From the NCBI GenBank assembly GCA_016871895.1, contig VHBO01000015.1, positions 1-43,496 of the forward strand: a stretch of 43,496 bases of DNA, in the 5' to 3' direction. The DNA is from Gemmatimonadota bacterium. Its GTDB lineage: Bacteria; Gemmatimonadota; Gemmatimonadetes; Gemmatimonadales; Gemmatimonadaceae. A program made the translations under genes and the position numbers. The notes under the pieces are model-generated. The model was not told the origin of the DNA. It saw nothing but the letters and a program-made list of their open reading frames with translations, and searched no databases. Shown in pieces: positions 1 through 8,349 of the stretch (its first letter is position 1; the number at the start of each line of letters is the position of its first letter).

Positions 1-141
1 ATATGAGTAGGGATGCACCGACCGCGAACATCCGAGCGACCCCAGCCTCCAACTACTCGTTCTCGAATGCCCCTCTCACTGGACACAATAATTCACAAAT
101 GGAGATGATGAGCTAGCCACAGCAAGTCGCTGGGACAAGCC

Positions 142-720
142 TCACGTACCTTTGAAGACCTTTCGCTCAACCGAAAGCGAGCCAAGGCACATTTGCAGAA
201 CAACCTCGCCATTGAGATAGTCATCTGCACCTAGCAGATGCGGAACGATATACGCCTTGAACTTATCATCGAAAATGCACGATTCACCTGCGGGGTCCAA
301 GATATCTACACCCTGCAAATCAAACGCTGCCGCATCGTCCTTATGCATAGCGAACTGAACGACGAGCTGCGCTCCCTCTTGCTTGAACCTACGGAGGGAA
401 TTGTTGAAACCCTGCTCGCATGAACCGTCCCAGCATAGGGATGACTGATACAGCCTTCGGTCGGCTGCGCGCAGGGTGTCAACGGTCTTCTCCAATGACA
501 CCGCGCACCTGAACTCAACGATGTCCGCCCCCTGCTCCGATTCGAACTCCGACCAGGATGCCTTCGAACACAGCGGAGAAGCGTCGAATGCCTCCCCGAC
601 TACGACAGATGGGTAGTCTTCCATCACCCCACCTTTCACCGTCTCGAGATTGCTTGTAGAACAGCCCGAGAGGACGCCGCAAAGCAGCATCGTAAATGCC
701 AATCTGGAAGTGTTTTTCAT
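142..720 (-). CDS. Hypothetical Cys-containing lipoprotein on accessory DNA
   Basis: 192 residues from the ATG at 720. I chose this start because it opens directly into a lipoprotein signal: basic MKNTSR, a hydrophobic stretch, then LSGC with the acylated Cys at about residue 20. An upstream in-frame start at 756 would bury that signal. The mature part has about five further cysteines (in SPLCSK, FRCAV, SSLCWDGSCEQ, ESCIFD, LQMCLG), suggesting disulfides in an exported protein. I recognise no domain and assign no function. Base and codon use is clearly less GC-rich than the act genes beyond position 1159, in keeping with foreign DNA. It is the only gene seen on this side of the broken tRNA. 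A good promoter lies 43-72 bases upstream, so it may be transcribed alone. Confidence 0.7.
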   Translation of the reverse strand: MKNTSRLAFTMLLCGVLSGCSTSNLETVKGGVMEDYPSVVVGEAFDASPLCSKASWSEFESEQGADIVEFRCAVSLEKTVDTLRAADRRLYQSSLCWDGSCEQGFNNSLRRFKQEGAQLVVQFAMHKDDAAAFDLQGVDILDPAGESCIFDDKFKAYIVPHLLGADDYLNGEVVLQMCLGSLSVERKVFKGT

Positions 721-762
721 TGATTGGTCCGAGAATGTGGTTAAGTCGACCGACAACTCTGA

Positions 763-792
763 ATTGTACGTTTAGTTACATGTCAAGTGCAA
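763..792 (-). promoter_or_regulatory. Predicted sigma-70 promoter of the lipoprotein gene
   Basis: On the minus strand, TTGCAC (792 to 787) is followed after 18 bases by TACAAT (768 to 763). These match the -35 and -10 consensus at four and five of six positions. The start codon follows at 720, leaving a 5' leader of roughly 35 bases. It differs from the TAGATT-next-to-ATG promoters seen in the GC-rich part. The overlapping hexamer TTGACA at 782-777 would have too short a spacer to pair with this -10. Confidence 0.45.
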
Positions 793-1120
793 GAGAATCC
801 CGTATAGAAACCGAAGTACGTTCCCCTGGAGTTTTGGGATGTAGTTCAAGCACAACTGATAGCTGCTGGCGCGCCGGCATTGCCAAAACACGCCATCTTT
901 CTTGCCTAACTGACGTTCTGACGAAGTTTCTCGCCTGCCGTCGAGAACTGCCCTCTCCGCTGCACTGGCGTCTCGGATATCGCTGATTCGCGTCTCAGGA
1001 TTCCGAGACTTTTCGGCATCGAAAAAGCGTGATTTTCACACTTATTTCCACACTGATTTTGACTTATACAGACGTTTAAGTTGTTACTAGTTAGTAGCTT
1101 ATGTAAAGTTCAACTGATGA
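793..1120. other. Gene-free, AT-richer stretch next to the tRNA junction
   Basis: About 330 bases with no credible gene; the short open frames lack signals. It holds small dyads, GTCTCGG at 970-976 with CCGAGAC at 1003-1009 followed by TTTT. It also holds a short direct repeat CACACT at 1037-1042 and 1049-1054, spaced 12 bases apart. Such direct repeats near an attachment site can be integrase arm sites, but two six-base copies are weak evidence. The stretch ends where the tRNA fragment begins. Confidence 0.4.
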
Positions 1121-1158
1121 TTGCAAAGCAGGTGCTCTCCCAGCTGAGCTAACGCCCC
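1121..1158 (-). pseudogene. tRNA-Ala(UGC), 5' half only, cut at the anticodon loop
   Basis: The minus strand from 1158 reads as a canonical bacterial tRNA-Ala: acceptor strand GGGGCGT, TA, D arm GCTC...GAGC, A26, anticodon strand CCTGC and loop TTTGCAA with anticodon TGC. The next bases should be the complementary GCAGG, but the sequence is TCATC and then AT-rich DNA. No 3' half (T arm, CCA end) is visible anywhere in 1-1120. The break falls exactly at the end of the anticodon loop, a usual crossover point for tyrosine recombinases. As it stands the gene cannot make a tRNA. An assembly join at this point is the main alternative. Confidence 0.85.
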
Positions 1159-1230
1159 GCAAACCGAAATATATGGGGGTTCGACGCCGACGTGGCGCCA
1201 CGGGAGGTGGCGCGAATCCGGGGAACGAGA

Positions 1231-1260
1231 GAGGGGGCAGACGCGACGCGCCGCCCCCTC
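1231..1260 (-). terminator. Possible terminator hairpin after actF
   Basis: Inverted repeat GAGGGGGC (1231-1238) and GCCCCCTC (1253-1260) with a 14-base GC-rich loop, about 30 bases beyond the actF stop codon. It has no T-run, so its function as an intrinsic terminator is uncertain. It lies between the operon end and the tRNA fragment. Confidence 0.35.
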
Positions 1261-1288
1261 CCCAATGGACTGAGCGAACCGATACGCC

Positions 1289-2632
1289 CTATTCGTGCGC
1301 CGGCAGCGGCTCCATCGTCACCGGATCGCACGGAACCTGCACCTCGTCGCGGTACGGCGACGTCATCAGGAAGACCCGCGCCTTCGGGAAGGCGTCCATG
1401 AACTGGAAGTAGCTCCAGGCAAAGAGCCCGAGGAAGCCGAGGAATATCCCGAGCTCCCAGATCCCCAGCGGCGCCGACTCGACCCGCGTGCCGTAGACCG
1501 ACGGGTAGATCTCGGTGTAGCGCGAGAACCAGAGCCCGAGGAACGAGCAGCAGGCGAAGAGGATCATCGTCGGCGAGTACACCTTCGCCTTCACGGACAG
1601 CAGCCCGAAGAAGGGCACCACGAAGGTGAGAATCGCAGCGAGCATCGTCGTCGTGGTCCACGCCCCCGTCAGGCGGAGCGTGAAGAAGTGCGTCTCCTCC
1701 GCGAGGTTCCCGTACCAGATGATCAGGAACTGCGAGAAGGTCAGGTAGCCCCAGAACGCGGTGAAGGCGAAGCAGAGCTTCCCGACGTCGTGGTAGTGCT
1801 TCTCGGTGATCAGCTCCGGCAGCTCGGCGAACTGCCCCTTCCACCAACGGAGCAGGATGGCGAAGAGCATCAAGGACACGAGCCAGCCGCCCATGAAGAC
1901 CTGCCAGCCGTACATCGTGCTGAAGAAGTGGTAGTCGAGCGACATCGAGTGGTCCCACGCGAGGACGCACCAGCCGAACCCGAAGACCAACGCCATCGCC
2001 ACGGCGAGCTTCCCTTGGAGGGAGTGCGTGGAGTGCAGCTCACGCCGCTCCTCGCCGAACCCCGCGCGCATCTTCGCGCGGATCCCGGCCGCCCACGAGG
2101 CGCCGAACTCCGGCGTCACGCCGACGTCGAGCCGGAGCGAGGTGTACACGTACCAGATCTGCAGGGCGAGGATCGCGCCGAAGGCGATCACCGACCGGCT
2201 GTAGAAGAACCCGTGTGCGAACCAGGTCTCCTTCTCCGGGATCAACTCCCCGGTGCCGACGAGGTCCCACCACGGGTACAGGTGCGACTTGCCGCCGAAG
2301 GTGATGATCAGCAACCCGACCGCCGCGAACGGCAGGAAGGCGGCGAACCCCTCGAGGAACCGGATGACCCCGCGCGACCAGCGCGCGGTCACGATGCGCT
2401 GCACGGCGACGAACATCACGCCCGCCGAGGCGATCGTGGTGAAGAAGAGCCAGTTGACGAGGAAGGCGCGCCAGGCGCGCTCATTGCCCGTCGCGACGCC
2501 GGCGACGAAGAGGCCCATCCCGAAGACGGCGGCTCCGAGGGCCGCCTTCTTGAGGATATCGGAGATCGTCTTCGTCTTGAGGACGTTGACGAGCTGCTCG
2601 CGCGGCGGCGAGTAGTGATGCTGGCCGCTCAT
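1289..2632 (-). CDS. actF: Alternative complex III subunit ActF (integral membrane)
   Basis: 447 residues with about ten hydrophobic segments beginning near residue 30 (AALGAAVFGMGLFVAG). It resembles the second NrfD/PsrC-like quinone-pocket subunit of alternative complex III. In that complex two such subunits, ActC and ActF, sit in the membrane and the Fe-S and heme subunits dock on the periplasmic face. It is the last gene of actABCDEF. Its ATG overlaps the actE stop codon as ATGA (2629-2632), which suggests translational coupling. The position after the monoheme subunit and the length around 450 residues match the family. I see no frameshift. The exact quinone ligands cannot be assigned from sequence reading alone. 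Confidence 0.9.
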   Translation of the reverse strand: MSGQHHYSPPREQLVNVLKTKTISDILKKAALGAAVFGMGLFVAGVATGNERAWRAFLVNWLFFTTIASAGVMFVAVQRIVTARWSRGVIRFLEGFAAFLPFAAVGLLIITFGGKSHLYPWWDLVGTGELIPEKETWFAHGFFYSRSVIAFGAILALQIWYVYTSLRLDVGVTPEFGASWAAGIRAKMRAGFGEERRELHSTHSLQGKLAVAMALVFGFGWCVLAWDHSMSLDYHFFSTMYGWQVFMGGWLVSLMLFAILLRWWKGQFAELPELITEKHYHDVGKLCFAFTAFWGYLTFSQFLIIWYGNLAEETHFFTLRLTGAWTTTTMLAAILTFVVPFFGLLSVKAKVYSPTMILFACCSFLGLWFSRYTEIYPSVYGTRVESAPLGIWELGIFLGFLGLFAWSYFQFMDAFPKARVFLMTSPYRDEVQVPCDPVTMEPLPAHE

Positions 2633-3399
2633 TGATGACCTCCGTTGTGCCCACCCTCGGTCTTCGCCGGGGCCTCGTGCGACTCACCGTGAGACTCCGA
2701 CGACGCCGCCTTCGGCGTCATCCCCGACGTGCTCGGCTTCCGGAACGCGGCCGGGACCGTCGGCCCGACGACCGAGTGACCCGGCAGCGCGGTCCCCGTC
2801 TGGCCGGGGAACCCGACCGGGCCCGTCGCCACCGGGAATCGGCCCTGCAGGCCGCGGACGTAGTTGACCACGTCCCACCGCATCGCCTCGGGGATGCGGT
2901 TGGCCGACGGCATCAGGCCGCGGCCGTTGCGCAACATCCCGAAGAGGTAGCCGTCGGTGCGACCGCGCGCCGACTCCGTGAGGAGGCTCGGGGCGAACGC
3001 ATACGCCGGATTGAGCTGCGCGAGGCCGCCCTTCCCATCGCCGAGATCACCGTGGCAGACGGCGCAGTTGATCTGATAGAGCTTCTGGCCGTTCTCGAGG
3101 GACCGCGCGTCGGCGGCCGTCGGGTTCTGCAGCCCCGACATCGAGTCGATCACCTGCGGCAGCGGCTGGTACGAGACCTGCCACGAGGTGAGCGCGACGC
3201 CGGTGACGGGGACCGAGCCGGCGGGATTCCCTCGCGACGGGGTCTTCTCGGCGGTCGCGGTGTCGAACGTGGCGATCTGCCACGGCCCCACCGAGGGCTG
3301 CTGTTTCATATCGGTCAGCCACTCCTCCTGGGTACACGCCCCGAAGAGGAGGGGGAGGGCGGCGACGAGCGCCGCGCGACGGAGACGATCAGCGCTCAC
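2629..3399 (-). CDS. actE: Alternative complex III monoheme cytochrome c lipoprotein ActE
   Basis: 256 residues from a GTG start at 3399. I prefer this start over the longer open frame because a strong ribosome site, GGAGG, lies 6-10 bases before it inside actD. The product then begins with a clean lipoprotein signal: VSADRLRRAAL, a hydrophobic core, and LFGAC with the acylated Cys at residue 22. A single c-type heme motif CAVCH spans residues 112-116 (heme ligand H116), and a later LMPSANR segment could give the axial Met. The C-terminal 50 residues are rich in Ser, Glu, Gly and His (SHGESHE, GGHNGGH) and likely disordered. It overlaps actD by 11 bases and actF by 4 bases. It is the likely route for electrons to a terminal oxidase. 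Confidence 0.9.
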   Translation of the reverse strand: MSADRLRRAALVAALPLLFGACTQEEWLTDMKQQPSVGPWQIATFDTATAEKTPSRGNPAGSVPVTGVALTSWQVSYQPLPQVIDSMSGLQNPTAADARSLENGQKLYQINCAVCHGDLGDGKGGLAQLNPAYAFAPSLLTESARGRTDGYLFGMLRNGRGLMPSANRIPEAMRWDVVNYVRGLQGRFPVATGPVGFPGQTGTALPGHSVVGPTVPAAFRKPSTSGMTPKAASSESHGESHEAPAKTEGGHNGGHQ

Positions 3400-3889
3400 C
3401 GCGCACCTCCACCGCCCCGTGGCGGCGCAGGATGGCTTCCGCCTCGGCCTGACGCTCCGGGGTGCATTCGCAGAAGATGCCATAGCTGCCGTGGCTGAAG
3501 CGGGGATCGTAGCCGACGGTCATCGTCAGCCGCGGGATCCCCGCGAGAAAGAACATCCCGAAGACGGTCGAGAGGGCCCCGACCATCACCATCACCTCGA
3601 ACCCGAACACCACATACGGCAGCCAGGTCGAGATCGCCTTTCCGCCCACAACGAGCGGCCAGTAGTTCGAGCCCCAGATCGCGATCCAGAAGCCGAAGGT
3701 GACGCCCGAGAGCGCCCCGATCAGCGTGAACTTCCGCACCGCGCTCATCGGCGGGTGGACCGCGTGCTCGAGCTCGTGCCGCGGGGTCGGCGAGAAGACC
3801 GTGAGGTCGCCCACCTTCCCCTTCTTCAAATCTTCGATCGCGGCGACGGTGGCGTCGAGTTCAGCGAAGACTCCGAGCATCCCGCGCAT
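3389..3889 (-). CDS. actD: Alternative complex III small membrane subunit ActD (DUF3341 type)
   Basis: 166 residues. An N-terminal cytoplasmic part (AELDATVAAIEDLKK) is followed by two membrane spans at roughly residues 55-77 and 90-125, and a C-terminal tail with CECTPE. Length and layout fit the ActD/DUF3341 subunit, which has no cofactor and stabilises the membrane part of the complex. It starts one base after the actC stop codon (TGA G ATG) and overlaps the actE GTG start, so the whole run looks like one mRNA. Confidence 0.88.
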   Translation of the reverse strand: MRGMLGVFAELDATVAAIEDLKKGKVGDLTVFSPTPRHELEHAVHPPMSAVRKFTLIGALSGVTFGFWIAIWGSNYWPLVVGGKAISTWLPYVVFGFEVMVMVGALSTVFGMFFLAGIPRLTMTVGYDPRFSHGSYGIFCECTPERQAEAEAILRRHGAVEVRGER

Positions 3890-3890
3890 C

Positions 3891-5288
3891 TCAGTGCCCC
3901 CCGTGCCCGTGGGTGTGCTTCATCTTCGGCGGGATGATCTCCTTGATCTCCGCCAGCGCCATCACCGGCAGCTGCTTGATGAAGAGCAGGAACCACATGA
4001 AGAACCAGCCGAACGAGCCGATCAGGAGGCCGTAGTCGACCCAGGTCGGCACGTAGCTCGACCACTGCCAAGGCTCCACGTCGTGCGAGAGCGACGGCAC
4101 CACGATCACGAAGCGCTCGAACCACATCCCGATGTTGATGAAGATCGAGAGGATCCACAGCCACGTCGGGTTGCGCCGGAGCTTCTGCGAGAAGAGCGAG
4201 AGCGGGAGGATCATGTTGCAGGTGAGCATGATCCACGCGGCCCACCACCACTGGCCGAAGACGCGGTTCCAGAAGTAGTCCTGCTCGTACTGGACTCCGC
4301 CGTACCAAGCGATGAAGAACTCGATCAGGTACGCGAGCCCGACGGCGAGCGAGGTGAAGAGCACCAGCTTCGCCGAGGCGTCAAGGTGGTTCAGCGTCAC
4401 GTAGTGCCGGAGCCCGAACCAGCGGCGCATCGGGATGATGATCGTCCACACCATCGCGAAGCCCGAAAAGATCGCGCCGGCGACGAAGTAGGGCGGGAAG
4501 ATCGTCGTGTGCCAGCCCGGCACGATCCCCATCGCGAAGTCGAACGACACCACTGAGTGCACCGAGAGCACGAGGGGCGTCGAGAAGGCGGCGAGAAACA
4601 GGTAGGCGCGGGCGAAGTGGCGCCACTCACGCTCCGTGTTCCGCCACCCGAAGGAGAGGACGCCCAAGATGCGGCGCCGGATCGGGTTGGTCTCCCGGTC
4701 GCGCAGGACCGCGATGTCCGGGATGAGCCCGACGAAGAGGAAGGTCGTGGAGATCGTGAGGTACGTCGTGATCGCGAAGACGTCCCAGACGAGCGGCGAC
4801 TTGAAGTTCGGCCAGATCAGCCGCCAGTTCGGATACGGGATCAGCCAGAAGAACTTCCAGGGACGCCCGATGTGGATGATCGGGAAGAGCCCCGCCGTCA
4901 TCACCGCGAAGACCGTCATCGCCTCGGCGGCGCGATAGATCGTGGTGCGGAAGCCGGCGCGGAAGAGGTACAGCACCGCGGAGATCAGGGTGCCCGCGTG
5001 GCCGATACCGACCCAGAACACGAACGTGATGATGTAGACGCCCCACATTACCGGCGGGTTGTAGCCGGCGACGCCGAGCCCCTGATGGATCTGGTAGATC
5101 CAGGAGAAGGCGCCGAGTCCGAGGCAGGCGAGCGCGAGGAGCAGCGCGCCGAACCAGGCCTTGGTGGGCTGCAGAATCGACAGGATCTCGTTGTCGACCT
5201 GCTCGTAGCTGGTGACCGCGGGGAGCTGGATGTCCGCCGACGCGATGTTCGGGCGGCGCGGCTCGTCGGGGTGCGCGAGGGTGGCCAT
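3891..5288 (-). CDS. actC: Alternative complex III NrfD-like quinol-binding subunit ActC
   Basis: 465 residues with about ten membrane spans, including the NrfD/PsrC signature region around WGVYIITFVFWVGIGHAGTL. This is the subunit thought to bind the quinol next to the Fe-S chain of ActB. The N-terminus (residues 1-55) is hydrophilic, and the C-terminus ends in a His-rich tail (MKHTHGHGGH). The start is supported by a strong Shine-Dalgarno, AAGGAGG, just after the actB stop and 8 bases before the ATG. Two similar subunits in one operon (ActC and ActF) are normal for this complex. Confidence 0.93.
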   Translation of the reverse strand: MATLAHPDEPRRPNIASADIQLPAVTSYEQVDNEILSILQPTKAWFGALLLALACLGLGAFSWIYQIHQGLGVAGYNPPVMWGVYIITFVFWVGIGHAGTLISAVLYLFRAGFRTTIYRAAEAMTVFAVMTAGLFPIIHIGRPWKFFWLIPYPNWRLIWPNFKSPLVWDVFAITTYLTISTTFLFVGLIPDIAVLRDRETNPIRRRILGVLSFGWRNTEREWRHFARAYLFLAAFSTPLVLSVHSVVSFDFAMGIVPGWHTTIFPPYFVAGAIFSGFAMVWTIIIPMRRWFGLRHYVTLNHLDASAKLVLFTSLAVGLAYLIEFFIAWYGGVQYEQDYFWNRVFGQWWWAAWIMLTCNMILPLSLFSQKLRRNPTWLWILSIFINIGMWFERFVIVVPSLSHDVEPWQWSSYVPTWVDYGLLIGSFGWFFMWFLLFIKQLPVMALAEIKEIIPPKMKHTHGHGGH

Positions 5289-5301
5289 GGGTCGCGCCTC
5301 C

Positions 5302-8300
5302 TTATGCCGTGGCCGACGCCGTCGGCGCCGGATGGTTGACCTTCTGGAGGTACACCACCGCGGTGTACGTATTGAGCTCCTCGAACACGTGGTACGCGCG
5401 GCGATCCTTCACCCACTGCGCCACCGACCACTGGTCGTCGGCGGCGTCGCCGAAGACGATCGCCCGCGACGGGCAGGCCTGGGCGCAGGCGGTCGTGAAC
5501 TCGTCCGGGCGGAGCCCGTCGATCCGCACGCCGTCCTCGCCGACCGAGGCGCGCTGCTCGAGCGCGGCGCGGTGCTCGGCCTCCTTGATGCGCTGCACGC
5601 AGAACGTGCACTTCTCCATGATGCCCTTCTGCCGCACCGTCACGTCCGGATTGAGCTGCCAATGCAGCGGCTCCGGGAACGCGTACTGCGTCCGCGACGG
5701 GTCACCGTACCCGAACCAGTTGTAGTAGCGGACCTTGTACGGGCAGTTGTTCGAGCAGTAGCGCGTGCCGACGCAGCGGTTATAGACCTGGACGTTCAGC
5801 CCGTTCGGCGCGTGGTACGTGGCGTACACCGGGCAGACGGGCTCGCACGGCGCGTTGCCGCAGTGCTGGCACATCATCGGGATGAAGCGCGTCTCGAAAT
5901 CCGGATGCTCGGGATCGAACACCACGTCCTTCGGCTCGCGGTCGATCTCCCAGTACCGCTCGAGGCGGATCCAGGCCATCTCGCGGCTGCGCGTGATGTT
6001 CGCGCCGAAGCCGGTGCGGTCTGGGAGGATCTGCGGGCCCTGCCAGGCGCCGCCGACCGTCGGGATGTTGTTCTCGGCGTAGCAGGCGGTGACGCAGGCC
6101 GAGCAGCCCGTGCACTTGGCGAGGTCGATCGTCATCGCCCAGCGACGGCGCGCCGCGCCCGACCAGTGGTCGGGGTCGTACTGGCCCTTGTCCTTCGAAT
6201 TCGGGACACCCATGTCGCCCTGCGCATCGTTCGCCGTCGGCGAGCGGAGCCCGGGGAGGAACTCGGTGCTCGCCTGCCCCTCGAACGTGTGGTGGCCGTG
6301 CCCAGCCTCACCCGAGAGGAGTGCCGGGAGGGCAATCGCCTGTGCGATCCCGCGGCCGTGCTGCCGGCCCGAACCCTCGGTGGTCACGATGCGCTGACGC
6401 CCCTCGGCCTTCGCGACGTTCGCCTTCGTGCCGGCGAGCGCGGCCGCGCCCGCCCGGTCCTCGACCGTGGCGAGGAGCTGCCAAGCGTTCTCACCCGCGT
6501 CGGCGTAGCGACCGGCGCCGACGTGGCCACGACCGAGCGCGACCGCGACGGTGTCGGGGCGGAGACCGATATAGCCGAAGACCGGCGCGGTGAGGGTGCC
6601 CGCCGAGGTCGTGACCGTCACGATCTCGCCGTCCTCGACGCCCAGCGCCTTCAGGGCCTCGGGGTGCATCTCAACGACGGTCTGCCAGCAGATCTTGGTG
6701 ACCGGGTCCGGAAGCTCCTGGAGCCAGGGCTTGTTCGCGCCACGGCCGTCACCGAGCGACGGCGACGGGTAGGTCATCAGGAAGAAGGCACCGTCCTGCG
6801 CGGCACCCGCGCCGGCCGGGGTCGCCGACGCGCGCGAGGCGCTGCGAGTCGCCACGGAGCCACGCGCCATCGCCTTCGGCATCGCGTCCTTGAGGGCTGC
6901 GTTCCCACCCACACGGCCCGCGACATACGAGCGATAGTCCCCACCGCGCTTGGCGACCGCGAGGAGGACATCCCCCGTCGCACGCGAATCGAAGACCGGG
7001 TCCATCACCGGCTGCTGCAGCGAGAGGGTGCCGCGCACCGGCTCGGCATCGCCCCACGCCTCGAGCGCGTGATGATCCGGGAGGACGAGGTCGCACTTGC
7101 TCGTGGTCTCGTCGGGGACGCTGGAGAAGGAGACCTTGAACGGGACCTTGTCCATCGCCGCGGCGAAGCCGACGCCGGGCGCGCTGGTGTACGCGGGGTT
7201 CGCGTGGCGCACGATGAGGAGGGGGACCTCTCCCGCCGCCATCCGCGCGGCGGCCGCCCGGATCTCCGCGTGACCGGCGACGCCCTCGAAGGCGAGGTAG
7301 CCGTCCTGCGGCTTGATGGTCTTCCCGACGTTCCCGCGGGACTTATTGAGTTCCGCGACCGCCGAGGCGACGGCACCCGCCTCGGGGCCGTACCCGCCGG
7401 CGAGTAGCGCGCTGGCGCGCGCCGTCCGAATCTCCTGCGCGAGCCCCTCGAGGAGCCCCGCCCCGACGCCGGCCGCTTCGGCCGCCGCCGCGATGGCGCC
7501 CTTCCCGGCGATCGCGTTCACGACCGCGAGCTCCGAACCCGGCCGGACCGGGATCCACTGGTCGGCGTTGAGGCCGGTCAGCGAGCGGCGCGCGCCGACA
7601 TAGATGAACCGCGGCGCGCCCTCGACCTTGCCGCGGGCTTCCGCGAAGGCGAGCTGCTGCGGCACCGAGAGGCCCCACCCGTCGAGGAAGTCGGCGCCGA
7701 AGGAGACGATCAGCGAGGCGGCCGAGAAGTCGATAGCCGGCCAGGCCGCGCCATAGGCCGCACGGTTGGCCGCGGCGACCGCGAGCGGCGCCTCGGCGTC
7801 ATAGCTGAGATGCGGCGCGATGCCGTAGTCGCCAAGGATCCCATCAAGGAAAACCGGGAAGGAGCCCTGCTCGTGCTGGTTGATCACGACGGCACGGCTC
7901 CCGGTGCCCGCCGCGCGGACCTCGGCGAGCTTGCCGGCAAGGATGCCGATCGCGTCGTCCCAGGTGGTCGGGACGAGCGCATCGCCCTCGCGCTTCATCG
8001 GCTGGCGATAACGGTCGGGGTTGTAGAGGCCCTGGAGCGACGACTGCCCGCGGGCGCAGAGCGCCCCCTGATTCACCGGGTGGTCGGGGTTCCCTTCGAC
8101 CTTGATGGCGCGGCCGTCGCGGACCTCGACGATGATGCCGCACCCCGCCGCGCACTCGCGGCAGGTGGAGGCGTAGTAGTTGGAGACGCCCGGGACCGTC
8201 TGGTCGGGCGAGACGAGGTACGGAATCAGCTTCTCGACATCCCCGGTGGAGCACCCGGTGGCGGTGGCGGCGGCGCCGCCCACCCCGAGGACCTTGAGGA

Positions 8301-8340
8301 AGTCGCGGCGCTTGACGCCCTGCGTGGTGGTGTCAGTCAT
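5302..8340 (-). CDS. actB: Alternative complex III Fe-S/molybdopterin-like fusion subunit ActB
   Basis: 1012 residues. Tat signal RRDFLK at 11-16, then a Cys at 30 (TATGCSTG) that could be lipid-modified. Residues ~50-680 are a molybdopterin-oxidoreductase-like domain; in characterised complexes this part carries no Mo cofactor. Residues ~735-990 form a ferredoxin-like domain with four cysteine groups: CTGCSACVTAC, CQHCGNAPCEPVCP, CVGTRYCSNNCP, and CTFC paired with CAQACP. These suit the three 4Fe-4S clusters and one 3Fe-4S cluster known in this subunit. The N-terminal domain keeps a full C60-C63-C67-C95 set (CX2CX3CX27C). The subunit passes electrons from quinol at ActC towards the hemes of ActA and ActE on the periplasmic side. 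Confidence 0.95.
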   Translation of the reverse strand: MTDTTTQGVKRRDFLKVLGVGGAAATATGCSTGDVEKLIPYLVSPDQTVPGVSNYYASTCRECAAGCGIIVEVRDGRAIKVEGNPDHPVNQGALCARGQSSLQGLYNPDRYRQPMKREGDALVPTTWDDAIGILAGKLAEVRAAGTGSRAVVINQHEQGSFPVFLDGILGDYGIAPHLSYDAEAPLAVAAANRAAYGAAWPAIDFSAASLIVSFGADFLDGWGLSVPQQLAFAEARGKVEGAPRFIYVGARRSLTGLNADQWIPVRPGSELAVVNAIAGKGAIAAAAEAAGVGAGLLEGLAQEIRTARASALLAGGYGPEAGAVASAVAELNKSRGNVGKTIKPQDGYLAFEGVAGHAEIRAAAARMAAGEVPLLIVRHANPAYTSAPGVGFAAAMDKVPFKVSFSSVPDETTSKCDLVLPDHHALEAWGDAEPVRGTLSLQQPVMDPVFDSRATGDVLLAVAKRGGDYRSYVAGRVGGNAALKDAMPKAMARGSVATRSASRASATPAGAGAAQDGAFFLMTYPSPSLGDGRGANKPWLQELPDPVTKICWQTVVEMHPEALKALGVEDGEIVTVTTSAGTLTAPVFGYIGLRPDTVAVALGRGHVGAGRYADAGENAWQLLATVEDRAGAAALAGTKANVAKAEGRQRIVTTEGSGRQHGRGIAQAIALPALLSGEAGHGHHTFEGQASTEFLPGLRSPTANDAQGDMGVPNSKDKGQYDPDHWSGAARRRWAMTIDLAKCTGCSACVTACYAENNIPTVGGAWQGPQILPDRTGFGANITRSREMAWIRLERYWEIDREPKDVVFDPEHPDFETRFIPMMCQHCGNAPCEPVCPVYATYHAPNGLNVQVYNRCVGTRYCSNNCPYKVRYYNWFGYGDPSRTQYAFPEPLHWQLNPDVTVRQKGIMEKCTFCVQRIKEAEHRAALEQRASVGEDGVRIDGLRPDEFTTACAQACPSRAIVFGDAADDQWSVAQWVKDRRAYHVFEELNTYTAVVYLQKVNHPAPTASATA

Positions 8341-8349
8341 CGCGGGGTC

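Noticed and set aside
880-1110. Integron attC site or gene cassette around the lipoprotein gene
   Set aside because: A GCCTAAC-like string near 905 has no matching GTTRRRY partner at a fitting distance, and no integrase is visible.
1060-1158. Group I intron in the tRNA anticodon loop
   Set aside because: The 5' exon end lacks the expected U at the splice point, no intron core is recognisable, and no 3' exon is found in the next 1.1 kb.
3400-3483. Longer ActE start at 3483
   Set aside because: It would place 28 basic residues before the lipoprotein signal; the GTG at 3399 has a strong ribosome site.
5212-7407. 731-codon open frame on the plus strand opposite actB
   Set aside because: It is Arg/Ala/Val-rich with no motif and lies antisense to the well-supported actB; long antisense frames are expected at this GC content.
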